From assembly GCA_001464065.1 (NCBI GenBank), contig LNDN01000009.1, positions 1 through 64,000 on the forward strand: a DNA stretch of 64,000 nucleotides, given 5' to 3'. Shown in pieces: positions 48,848 through 56,756 of this stretch. The notes under the pieces were generated by a model that did no database searches, was not told where the DNA came from, and saw only the letters and a list, made by a program, of their open reading frames with translations. A program made the translations under genes and the position numbers. Numbering within the stretch: position 1 is the first letter of the stretch; the number at the start of each line of letters is the position of its first letter. This DNA comes from Acidobacteria bacterium Ga0077522 (GTDB taxonomy: Bacteria > Acidobacteriota > Vicinamibacteria > Vicinamibacterales > Vicinamibacteraceae).

Positions 48848-49945
48848 GTGGCGATCGCGTTCTGCATTTCCGGACACGGGTTCGGACACGCCAGCCGGCA
48901 GGTCGAGGTCATCAACGCGTTCGGCGCGCTGCGGCCCGATCAGCCGATCCACGTCTTCACGCGCGCGTCGCGCTGGCTCCTGGACCGGACGCTCCGGGTG
49001 CCCGTGACGATCGTCGAGCAACCGGTCGACTCGGGTGCGATCCAGCGCGACAGCCTGATGCTCGACATCCCGGCGACGCTCGACGCCGCGGCCCGATTCG
49101 AGGCGCAGGCCGACCACGCGGCCGCAGTGCTGGCCGAGGAGTTCCGGCAGCGGCACGTCGAGGTCGTTGTGTGCGACGTCCCTCCCATGCCCTGCACGGC
49201 GGCGCATCTCGCAGGCGTGCCAGCCGTGGCCCTGGCCAACTTCACGTGGGACTGGATCTACGAAGACTTCACGGCGGATCACCCCGGCTTCGAGGATCTC
49301 CCGGCCCGGCTCGGGGCCCGCTATGCGCAGGCCGCCGCGGCGTGGCGCCTGCCGATGCACGGCGGATTCGGCACGTTCCACACGGTGCTGGACTTTCCGT
49401 GGATCGCGCGTCGTGCGCAGCGAGACCCCGCGGAGGTCCGACGCCAGATCGGCGCCACCGACGATCGGCCGCTGGTGCTGATCTCCTTTGGCGGGTATGG
49501 AGTGGCCGGCCTGGCGCTGACGCATCACACCGGGGCCCCCTACCGTCTCGTGCTGTCGGCCGGCGCCGACCAGGGCCCCATCGCCCTGCCGCCTGATACG
49601 CTTCACCTCGATCGCGACAGCCTGACGGCTGCTGGCCTCCGCTACGAGGACATCGTCGCCGCCTGCGACGTCGTGGTCTCGAAACCCGGCTACGGCATCG
49701 TCTCGGAGTGCGTCGCCAACAACACGGCCTTGCTCTACACCGACCGCGGACGGTTCCGCGAGTATCCGGTGATGGTGGAGGCGATGCCGGCGGTGCTGCG
49801 CTGCCGCTTTCTGGCCAACGAGGCGTTGACCACGGCGCGGTGGGATGACGATGTCGCCGCGCTGCTCGCGCAGCCGCAGCCAGACGCGCGCCCGTTGGTG
49901 AATGGGGCGGACGTCGCCGCGGGCATGCTCAGCGCGATGACGTGA
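48848..49945 (+). CDS. Glycosyltransferase-like protein (MurG/GT28 fold)
   Basis: A 365-residue protein with a GT-B fold outline. The N-terminus has the nucleotide-sugar-type glycine loop FCISGHGFGHASRQ, and the C-terminal half has the donor-binding pattern DVVVSKPGYGIVSECVANN. Close relatives occur beside or fused to sugar kinases such as L-arabinokinase, where the exact reaction is unclear. It starts at GTG two bases after the lon stop, so it is in the lon transcript. Donor and acceptor unknown. Confidence 0.75.
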   Translation: MAIAFCISGHGFGHASRQVEVINAFGALRPDQPIHVFTRASRWLLDRTLRVPVTIVEQPVDSGAIQRDSLMLDIPATLDAAARFEAQADHAAAVLAEEFRQRHVEVVVCDVPPMPCTAAHLAGVPAVALANFTWDWIYEDFTADHPGFEDLPARLGARYAQAAAAWRLPMHGGFGTFHTVLDFPWIARRAQRDPAEVRRQIGATDDRPLVLISFGGYGVAGLALTHHTGAPYRLVLSAGADQGPIALPPDTLHLDRDSLTAAGLRYEDIVAACDVVVSKPGYGIVSECVANNTALLYTDRGRFREYPVMVEAMPAVLRCRFLANEALTTARWDDDVAALLAQPQPDARPLVNGADVAAGMLSAMT

Positions 49946-50043
49946 CGCAGGCGGCCCCGTCATCGCGAATGCGGCGATGCCGGGAATGCCGCGATGCCGG
50001 AAGGGCGAAGAGGCTGAAGGACTGAATCACGAAGGCCGAAACG

Positions 50044-50075
50044 CGACGGGCGCTGTTATGAGGCGCCCTTCGTCG
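50044..50075. terminator. Hairpin between convergent genes
   Basis: GGGCGC (50048-50053) and GCGCCC (50063-50068) pair around a 9-base loop, with extra outer pairing CGACG/CGTCG. It lies just after a purine-rich tract (49990-50040, GGAAGGGCGAAGAGGCTGAAGG) and before the stop of the minus-strand methyltransferase, so it may end both transcripts. The poly-T tail is weak. Confidence 0.5.
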
Positions 50076-50777
50076 TCAGTCCTTGACGCAGGTCACCAGG
50101 GACCAGATGCGCGGGATGTTGACCTTCTCGATCGAGACGGGGTGCAGATTGGCCTGGGCGAGGAACGCCGGCAGGTCGAGGTCCGACTTGAAGCCGATGT
50201 GGACGGTGAGCGGCGAGATCATCCGCTCGGCCTTCGACAACAGCTTGTTGGGGCTGAGGAAGTGGTTCAGGAAGATGATGCGGCCGCCGGGCTTGCAGAC
50301 GCGGCGCATCTCGCGCGCGACCTTGACCGGATCGGGGACGACGCTGATCAGGTACGGGGCGTACACGATGTCGAACGTGTTGTCCTCGAACTTGAGGTCC
50401 TGCGCGTCCATCTGGAGCAGACGGACGTTCTTCGTCTCCTTGCGGGCGACGCGCTCACGCGCCTTCTCGAGCATCCCGGCCGAGAAATCGATCCCGGTGA
50501 TCTCGGTATTGCTGGGATACATCGAGCAGTTGATGCCCGTGCCGACGCCGACTTCGAGGATCTTGTCGCCGGGGTGGATCTGCATGCGCTGGAGCGCCTG
50601 CACGCGACCGGGGTGGAGCGTCGGTCCGAACGTGAGGTCGTAGACGCTGGCGAGCTTCTCGTAGACGCCCTCGACGAAGTCGTTCTCGACGGCGGTGACC
50701 GACAGGGCGCGAGTGGCCGCATCGCCCTGCAGCAGCTCGTCTTCGGTCCGCGACCGATCTTCTCCGAACAATGCCAT
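50076..50777 (-). CDS. SAM-dependent methyltransferase, UbiE/PmtA-like
   Basis: A 233-residue class I methyltransferase. The SAM loop is ILEVGVGTGINCSMYP, motif II is TGIDFSAGMLEKAR, and the post-motif RRVCKPGGRIIFLNHF is of the UbiE/PmtA type. PmtA makes phosphatidylcholine by methylating phosphatidylethanolamine, and the segment YDLTFGPTLHPGRVQAL matches that group best, but quinone or other lipid methylation is possible. The ATG at 50777 is preferred over two upstream TTGs because GGGAG precedes it. It is a single gene. Confidence 0.8.
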   Translation of the reverse strand: MALFGEDRSRTEDELLQGDAATRALSVTAVENDFVEGVYEKLASVYDLTFGPTLHPGRVQALQRMQIHPGDKILEVGVGTGINCSMYPSNTEITGIDFSAGMLEKARERVARKETKNVRLLQMDAQDLKFEDNTFDIVYAPYLISVVPDPVKVAREMRRVCKPGGRIIFLNHFLSPNKLLSKAERMISPLTVHIGFKSDLDLPAFLAQANLHPVSIEKVNIPRIWSLVTCVKD

Positions 50778-50819
50778 CAACAAGCTCCCCTGCGGCTAGA
50801 GATGCTGAAGTCTACCACG

Positions 50820-52721
50820 TCACCGCACCCCAACCGGGGGCGCGGCCACGTCGGTCGGCCGGCCGCCGGAGCCCGCCTCGACGGGAGCCGCGAGGGCTCC
50901 GAGGATGTCCAGTGCGTGGCTGACCTTGCCGCCCACGCCGGCCACGATGATGCCGGCGACCAGCGGTCGAATGGCCACGACCAGCTCTCGCGCGATGGCG
51001 AGCGCCTCGTCGGCGGCACGCCCGGCCCGGTCGGCCTCGGCCATGCGCAGCACCAATGACTCCGGTACGTTGACGCCGGGCTCTTCGTTCGCGAGCTGCT
51101 CGGCCTGGCGGGCACTGTCGAAGGCGCGCACGATGGCGAGCACCGGCACCCGCTGCGCCGTCGTCTCGGTCAGGAACTGCCGGAGCGCGTCGACGTCGTA
51201 GATCGGCCCCATCACGACGAACTCGGCCCCGGCCTCGACCTTGTACCGATAGCGCGACAGCTCGCGGTCGGGCATCACCGCCGTCGGGTTGGCCGCAACG
51301 CCGATGTGGAAGGCCGTCGGCTGCCCGATGGCCTGGCCGCCGACGTCCTCGCCGCGGTTGAAGCGCGCCGCGACGTTGGTCAGCCCGATGGAGTCGACAT
51401 CGAACACGGCCGTGGCGTCGGGATACTCGGTGCGCCGCAGCGGACGGCCGGTCACCAGCAGCAGGTTGCGCAGGCCCAGGGCGTGCGCGCCGAGCAGGTC
51501 CGCCTGCATGGCGTGCAGGCTGTGGTCGCGGCAGCAGTACTGCAGGATGGTCTCGACCCCGGCGCCCTGCTCCACGGTCACGGCACTGGCCAGGGCGCTC
51601 ATGCGGGCGCGGCTGCCGGAGCCGTCGCTCACGAGCACGACGTCGAGCCCGTGGATGCGGGCCTCGCGGGCCTGGGCCGTCATGTTGTGGCCGAACCCGG
51701 CCGGCGGCGTCAGCTCGATGCCGGTGACGAAACGGCCGCGGCGCAAGGCGTTGGCCAGCGGCGACCTGGCCTCGACGGGGACCGGCGTCACGGCGGGCGG
51801 CGCGTCGGGCGCGACGTCGGCGACCGCGCCTGCCGCCGGCACCGGCGCCAGCGCATGCACGGCGAGGGCGATTTGCTTGACATGGTCGGGCGTCGTGCCG
51901 CAACAGCCCCCGATCAGGCGGACCCCGGCGCCGACGAACCGGCGCGCATACGACGCCATGTAGTCGGGGGAACAGAGGTACAGGTTCCGCCCGTCGACGT
52001 CGCGCGGCTTCCCGGCGTTGGGCATGGCGGCCAGCAGGGCCCCGGGTACCGCACGGGCCAGCCGCTCGACCGTGTCCAGCATCGCCGCCGGCCCGACACT
52101 GCAGTTGACTCCGAGCACGTCGGCGCCGAACTCGACCAGCTGCGGGCCGAACTGCTCGACCGGCGTGCCATCCAGCGTGTTGCCATCCTCGGCCGTGGTG
52201 AGCATGGCGACGATGGCGGCCTGGCTGACGCTGCGGATCGCCCGAATCGCCGCGCCGATCTCGTTGACGTCGCGGAAGGTCTCGAGGATGAACAGGTCCA
52301 CCCCGCCCTCGGCGAGCCCGGCGGCCTGCTCGGCGAAGATCGCTTCGGCCTCGTCGAGGCCGGTCTTGCCCCACGGCTCGACGCGCACGCCGAGCGGCCC
52401 GATCGATCCGGCCACCCAGGCGGCGTCACGCGCGGCATGCTTCGCGATGCGGGCGCCCGCCAGATTGATGGCGTGCACCTTCTCCGCCAGCCCGAAGCTC
52501 GCGAGTTTGAGCCGGTTGGCGCCGAAGGTGTTGGTCTCGATGATCTCGGCGCCGGCCCGGAGATAGGCCTGATGGACGCCGACCACGAGGTCGGCCTCCG
52601 TCAGGTTCAGGTCCTCGAACGCACGATTGAGGAAGACCCCCCGCGCATAGAGCTGGGTGCCCATGGCGCCATCGCCGATGAGCACCCGGTCGCGCAGGGC
52701 GTCGAGGAAGGACTGGTTCAC
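50820..52721 (-). CDS. Bifunctional homocysteine S-methyltransferase / methylenetetrahydrofolate reductase
   Basis: A 633-residue fusion. Residues about 5-300 are a homocysteine methyltransferase barrel (DGAMGTQLYARG) with zinc cysteines in GVNCSVG and GGCCGTTPDH. Residues about 340-630 are a MetF-type reductase (FVTGIELTPPAG, RYRYKVEAGAEFVVMGP). The order matches B. subtilis YitJ. It links one-carbon folate reduction with methionine synthesis or recycling. The GTG start at 52721 lies 8 bases after the nuoI stop, so the two share a transcript. No cobalamin domain is attached. Confidence 0.93.
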   Translation of the reverse strand: MNQSFLDALRDRVLIGDGAMGTQLYARGVFLNRAFEDLNLTEADLVVGVHQAYLRAGAEIIETNTFGANRLKLASFGLAEKVHAINLAGARIAKHAARDAAWVAGSIGPLGVRVEPWGKTGLDEAEAIFAEQAAGLAEGGVDLFILETFRDVNEIGAAIRAIRSVSQAAIVAMLTTAEDGNTLDGTPVEQFGPQLVEFGADVLGVNCSVGPAAMLDTVERLARAVPGALLAAMPNAGKPRDVDGRNLYLCSPDYMASYARRFVGAGVRLIGGCCGTTPDHVKQIALAVHALAPVPAAGAVADVAPDAPPAVTPVPVEARSPLANALRRGRFVTGIELTPPAGFGHNMTAQAREARIHGLDVVLVSDGSGSRARMSALASAVTVEQGAGVETILQYCCRDHSLHAMQADLLGAHALGLRNLLLVTGRPLRRTEYPDATAVFDVDSIGLTNVAARFNRGEDVGGQAIGQPTAFHIGVAANPTAVMPDRELSRYRYKVEAGAEFVVMGPIYDVDALRQFLTETTAQRVPVLAIVRAFDSARQAEQLANEEPGVNVPESLVLRMAEADRAGRAADEALAIARELVVAIRPLVAGIIVAGVGGKVSHALDILGALAAPVEAGSGGRPTDVAAPPVGVR

Positions 52722-52729
52722 GTCAGGCG

Positions 52730-53176
52730 TTACTTGCGCGCCGGCGGCGTCTGCGCCTGGCCCGGCAGCGGAACGAGGAGGTCGTCCTTGTCCCACACGA
52801 AGTCATCCTTGCTGAACACGGCCAGCTCGTAGTCCTTGCCCATGAAGATGGCAGACACGGGGCAGGCCTCTTCGCAGTACCCGCAGAAGATGCAGCGGGT
52901 CTTGTGAATCTGGTACGTCCGGGCATAGCGCGGCCCGGCCATCACGCTGCCGTCGTTCTCGGCAGGTTCGAGGTAGATCGCGTCGGCCGGGCACGCCACC
53001 GCGCAGAGCCCGCACGCCACGCACTTCTCCAGCCCGTTTTCGTCGCGCATCAAGACCTGCTTGCCGCGCCACTTCGGGAACATCGGAACCTTCTCGTCGG
53101 GGTAGTTGACCGTGATGGGCTTCTTGAACATGTGCCCGAACGTGGTCTTGAACCCGACGAACCAGGGACGAATCAT
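52730..53176 (-). CDS. nuoI: NuoI-type 2x[4Fe-4S] ferredoxin subunit, isolated
   Basis: A 148-residue protein with two complete 4Fe-4S motifs, CVACGLCAVACP and CIFCGYCEEACP, separated by the spacing of NADH dehydrogenase subunit I (TYKY). The flanking PMFPKWRGKQVLMRDENGLEKC and GKDYELAVFS confirm NuoI rather than a small ferredoxin. No other nuo gene is near; instead it precedes the methionine-folate fusion on the same transcript. It may still serve complex I, or donate electrons to the reductase. GGAGG lies 9 bases upstream of the ATG. Confidence 0.9.
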   Translation of the reverse strand: MIRPWFVGFKTTFGHMFKKPITVNYPDEKVPMFPKWRGKQVLMRDENGLEKCVACGLCAVACPADAIYLEPAENDGSVMAGPRYARTYQIHKTRCIFCGYCEEACPVSAIFMGKDYELAVFSKDDFVWDKDDLLVPLPGQAQTPPARK

Positions 53177-53377
53177 CTGTCTATGCCTCCGGGGGCCCCT
53201 GTCGCCTGTCGGCGGCGCAGGGCCAACGCGTAGTGTAACAACATCTTCGGCTTCGCGGCCGACCTTCGCCGGCGGAGTCGGGGTCCGGCACTGGGCCCTG
53301 CCTCTTGGGCCTTGCCTCTTGGACGCCCTGGCCTCGCCCGGCGCCCGACGGCCGCATGGCGACGGCCGGCCCGGGTT

Positions 53378-53383
53378 TACACT
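53378..53383 (+). promoter_or_regulatory. Candidate -10 of a leaderless transcript (LytS-like kinase)
   Basis: TACACT ends 7 bases before the GTG at 53391, without a ribosome site. The rest of the 214-base gap from nuoI holds pyrimidine-rich repeats (TGGGCCTTGCCTCTTGG-type) but no clear gene. Confidence 0.45.
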
Positions 53384-53390
53384 CCCCCTT

Positions 53391-54713
53391 GTGCTCCACG
53401 AGCCACGGTTCCTCTCCGCGGAGCAGTACCTGCTCGTCACCCTCATCGTGCAGCTGGCGGGCATCGCCGCGCTGGCGACGATGCTGGTGCGGTTCCGGCG
53501 CTTCCGGACCCTGCTGCTGACCGAGCGGCGCGACTGGCCGGAGCGGCTCAAGTTCATGGGGGCGCTCGGCGTGCCGCTGGCGGCAGGCGTGGCCAGCCGC
53601 CTCCTGCTGGGGTACGCCGCCGCCGACGTCTCCCTCGGCGGGGCCTACCTGGCCGGTCTGGTCGCCGGCCCCTACGCCGGCGCCATCATGGGCGCCATGA
53701 TGGGCCTCACCGCGCTGGCCGGCGGTGAGTGGATCGCCGTGCCCCTGTTCGTCGGCTGCGGCTTCGCGGGCGGCGGTCTGCGCGAGATCTGCCCCAAGGA
53801 CGCCATCTGGCACTTCTCGCCCTTCGTGCTGACCGGCCTGTTCCGCTACCTCTGGAAGCTCGTGCGCCGCTTCGAGGTGGACTGGCAGATGCTGCTCATC
53901 GCCGCGCCGATCGCCCTCGAGGTCCTGCGACAGGCCCTCGGTCATCGCTACGGCATGGACCGCCTGTTCTACTTCCCGGCCACCTCGCCAGGCATGCTGG
54001 TGCTGACCCTGCTGGCCACCACGCTGACGGTGGCCATCCCGATCAAGATCTGGAACTCGGCCCGTATCGAGCACAAGCTGCAGGAACAGGAAGCGCTCCT
54101 GCTCGAAGCGCGCATCGAGGCCCTGACCAGCCAGATCAACCCGCACTTCCTCTTCAACACCCTGACGTCGATCTCGTCGCTGATTCGCACCCGGCCCGAC
54201 ACGGCGCGGATGCTCATCAACCGGCTCTCCGGTCTGCTGCGTCGCCGCCTGCGCGCCCACGACCACTTCGTGTCGCTGCGCGACGAACTGTCGGCGGTCG
54301 ACGAGTACCTGGACATCGAGTGCGTCCGGTTCGGCCCGTCCCTCCGGGTCGTCAAGGACCTCGACCCCTCCACGCTGGACCAGGTGGTGCCGAGCATGAT
54401 CCTCCAGCCGCTCGTCGAGAATTCCATCAAGCACGGCCTGGCCGACACGCTCGGCGAGCGCCTGATCACCTTGCGCTCCCAGCGCGAGGGCACCCTGACC
54501 ATCCTCGAGGTCATCGACAACGGCACCGGAATCGTCGAGGATCGGCCGGGCCGGTCGGTCGGCAGCGGGATCGGCCTGGCCAATGTCTCCGAGCGCCTCC
54601 GGGTCATCTACGGCGCGCAGGGACGCCTGGCGATCACCAGCGCACCGGGCCAGGGTACGCAGGTCCGCCTCGAGATCCCAGACCTGCTGCTGCCGGAACG
54701 GCGGTCGGCGTAA
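53391..54713 (+). CDS. LytS-type sensor histidine kinase
   Basis: A 440-residue membrane kinase. The N-terminal part (about 10-220) is a 5TM-type LytS receptor with glycine-rich helices (YLAGLVAGPYAGAIMGAMMG). The His_kinase motif QINPHFLFNTL carries the phosphorylated histidine, and the C-terminal ATPase has LQPLVENSIKHG and DNGTG. LytS/YehU-type kinases answer envelope or metabolite signals. It overlaps nothing but lies one base before its LytTR partner. GTG start supported by TACACT. Confidence 0.92.
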   Translation: MLHEPRFLSAEQYLLVTLIVQLAGIAALATMLVRFRRFRTLLLTERRDWPERLKFMGALGVPLAAGVASRLLLGYAAADVSLGGAYLAGLVAGPYAGAIMGAMMGLTALAGGEWIAVPLFVGCGFAGGGLREICPKDAIWHFSPFVLTGLFRYLWKLVRRFEVDWQMLLIAAPIALEVLRQALGHRYGMDRLFYFPATSPGMLVLTLLATTLTVAIPIKIWNSARIEHKLQEQEALLLEARIEALTSQINPHFLFNTLTSISSLIRTRPDTARMLINRLSGLLRRRLRAHDHFVSLRDELSAVDEYLDIECVRFGPSLRVVKDLDPSTLDQVVPSMILQPLVENSIKHGLADTLGERLITLRSQREGTLTILEVIDNGTGIVEDRPGRSVGSGIGLANVSERLRVIYGAQGRLAITSAPGQGTQVRLEIPDLLLPERRSA

Positions 54714-54714
54714 C

Positions 54715-55491
54715 ATGAAGCTCAGCGCCCTGGTGGTGGACGACGAACAGCCGGCGCGGGAGGAGCTCTGCTACCTCCTGTCGCAGGCAGGGCAGGTCGA
54801 AGTGATCGGGCAGGCCGACAATGGCATCTCGGCCCTGGGCCTGCTCGAAGACCTCGAACCGGATTTGGTGTTCCTGGACGTCCAGATGCCCGGGCTGACG
54901 GGATTCGAAGTCGCGCGCCAGGCCGCCTCGCGGCCGGCGCCGCCGCACATCGTGTTCGTGACGGCCTTCGACCAGTACGCCCTGGACGCCTTCCAGGTCA
55001 ACGCGGTGGACTACCTGCTCAAGCCGGTGGACCCCAGCCGACTGGAACAGGCCCTCGGGCGCGCGCGGCGGCGGCTGGAGACCTCGCGGGCGCAGGCCGT
55101 CTCCCCCGAGGCGCTGGCGCAGATTGTGGAAGCGGTGACCGCCCGACAGAGCCGGCGGTCTCCGCTGGTCGTCAAGGTCGACGACCGGATTTTGCTGGTG
55201 CAGGCCGAGGACCTCATCTACGCCTCCTTGAACGAGGACGAGGTCACGGTCGTAGCCAGTCAGGTGACGGGGACGTCCAATCACCGGACGCTCGATGAGC
55301 TGCATGCGCATCTGGACCCGGCGGTCTACTGGCGCGTGCACCGGTCGTATCTCGTCAACATCAACAAGATCAAGGAGATAGTCCCCTGGTTCAGCCGGAA
55401 TTTCATCCTGAGGATGCGGGACGCGAAGTCGACGGAGATCCCGGTCAGTCGCAGCCAGACGAAGCGGCTGCGCGAGTACCTGCAGCTGTGA
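54715..55491 (+). CDS. LytTR-family response regulator
   Basis: A 258-residue regulator. The receiver domain (about 1-120) has the acidic pair in VVDDEQPA, the acceptor aspartate in LVFLDVQMPG and the lysine in VDYLLKPVD. A LytTR DNA-binding domain follows (about 150-255: YWRVHRSYLVNINKIKEI, LRMRDAKSTEIPVSRSQ). It is one base from the kinase gene and its stop overlaps the lepB start, so kinase, regulator and signal peptidase form one operon. Confidence 0.95.
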   Translation: MKLSALVVDDEQPAREELCYLLSQAGQVEVIGQADNGISALGLLEDLEPDLVFLDVQMPGLTGFEVARQAASRPAPPHIVFVTAFDQYALDAFQVNAVDYLLKPVDPSRLEQALGRARRRLETSRAQAVSPEALAQIVEAVTARQSRRSPLVVKVDDRILLVQAEDLIYASLNEDEVTVVASQVTGTSNHRTLDELHAHLDPAVYWRVHRSYLVNINKIKEIVPWFSRNFILRMRDAKSTEIPVSRSQTKRLREYLQL

Positions 55492-56159
55492 GCCTCGAGG
55501 CCGCCCCTGCCGAGTTCGCCGCGGTCGTCGGCCCGAACCCGCCCTCCGGCTTCACGCCCGTCGTCGCTCCCGTCACCGCGCAGGCCGCCGACGAGGCCCT
55601 GCGCGCCGCCACGGCTGAGGTGCGTCGCCCCTCCATCTGGGTGCGCGCCGGCGAGGAACTGTTCACCTGGTTCAAGACGCTCGCGTCCGCTGCCGTCTAC
55701 GCGACGCTGATCGTGACCTTCGGCTTCCAGGTGGCGCGCGTCGAGGGCCAGAGCATGGCGCCCACGCTGGCCGACCAGGACCGCCTGATCGTCAACAAGG
55801 CGATCTACAAGCTCGGGGATCCGCACCGCGGCGACATCGTGATGCTGTGGTACCCGGTGGACCCCGACAAGTCGTTCGTCAAGCGCGTCATCGCCGAAGA
55901 GGGCGATCGCGTGCGCATCGTCGACGGCCGCGTGTTCGTCAACGACGTGCAGCTGGAAGACGCCTATGTGCCCAGCGAGTATCGCGGGCACGACGACTGG
56001 GGACCGCAGGAGATCCCGGAGGGCTACTACTTCGTGATGGGCGACCATCGGAACAACAGTTCCGACAGCCGCCACTGGGGTTCGGTGCCCAAGAAGTACA
56101 TCATCGGCAAGGTCCAGCTGCGCTGGTGGCCCCTGCCCAAGGCGCAGATCTTCGAGTAG
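55488..56159 (+). CDS. lepB: Signal peptidase I
   Basis: A 223-residue type I signal peptidase that removes leader peptides of secreted proteins. The Ser-Lys dyad is S89 (EGQSMAPTL) and K132 (SFVKRVI), with box E MGDHRNNSSDSRHWG. An N-terminal extension of about 50 residues precedes the single membrane helix (VYATLIVTFGFQVAR). The GTG start overlaps the LytTR stop (GTGA). Coupling of an essential secretion enzyme to a LytSR-type pair is unusual and may indicate envelope-stress control. Confidence 0.95.
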   Translation: MSLEAAPAEFAAVVGPNPPSGFTPVVAPVTAQAADEALRAATAEVRRPSIWVRAGEELFTWFKTLASAAVYATLIVTFGFQVARVEGQSMAPTLADQDRLIVNKAIYKLGDPHRGDIVMLWYPVDPDKSFVKRVIAEEGDRVRIVDGRVFVNDVQLEDAYVPSEYRGHDDWGPQEIPEGYYFVMGDHRNNSSDSRHWGSVPKKYIIGKVQLRWWPLPKAQIFE

Positions 56160-56176
56160 CGCGACGCGGCGTCGCG

Positions 56177-56701
56177 CTAGCTGGCCTCGCCCGCCTCGCC
56201 GGTGCTGCTGCCGCCGCCGGCCCGCGCGCCGAGTTCGCGATCGATCTCGAGCAGGGCCCGCGTGTCGGTGCCCGCCATCTCCAGCCGGGCGATGATGTCG
56301 CGCGCCGACTTCTCCTCCTCCACCTGCTCGGTGACGAACCACTGGAGCTCGACGACGGCCGCGAACTCCTTCTGCTGCATGGCCACGTCGTAGAGCGCAT
56401 CGATCTGGGCGCTGACGCGCTCCTCCTGGGCCAGCGAGGCGCGGAACACGTCGAGCAACGTCGCCCCCTGCGCCCCCTCGAAGGGAATCGCGCGCAGCGT
56501 CACGCCGTGGTTGCGGGCGTGGATGAAGTCGAACAACCGCAGGGCGTGCCCGCGCTCTTCCTCGCTCTGCACACGGAACCAGTGGGCGGCGCCGGGGAAA
56601 TTGAGCTCCTCGCAGACGCCCGACATCGCCAGGTAGCTGTGCGACGCCGCCAGTTCGTTGTTGACCTGCTCGTTGATCGCCTCGTAGACCTTCGCACTCA
56701 T
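56177..56701 (-). CDS. Ferritin (FtnA-like)
   Basis: A 174-residue non-haem ferritin that stores iron in 24-mer cages. Ferroxidase ligands are in NNELAASHSYLAM, EEERGHALRLFDF and LQWFVTEQVEEEKSA. The C-terminus has a glycine/serine-rich tail. An AGGAGAG ribosome site precedes the ATG. It converges with lepB (17-base gap) and lies after the acyl-CoA synthetase on the same strand, probably independent of it. Confidence 0.95.
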   Translation of the reverse strand: MSAKVYEAINEQVNNELAASHSYLAMSGVCEELNFPGAAHWFRVQSEEERGHALRLFDFIHARNHGVTLRAIPFEGAQGATLLDVFRASLAQEERVSAQIDALYDVAMQQKEFAAVVELQWFVTEQVEEEKSARDIIARLEMAGTDTRALLEIDRELGARAGGGSSTGEAGEAS

Positions 56702-56756
56702 CGCTATCTCTCCTGCATGCCCCGGGCGCCGCTCACGCGGCCGTCCGGGCGATGCC

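Noticed and set aside
53177-53390. Repeated TGCCTCTTGGGCC-type pyrimidine units before the LytS gene
   Set aside because: Only two or three short units and no stable fold; too little for a repeat call.
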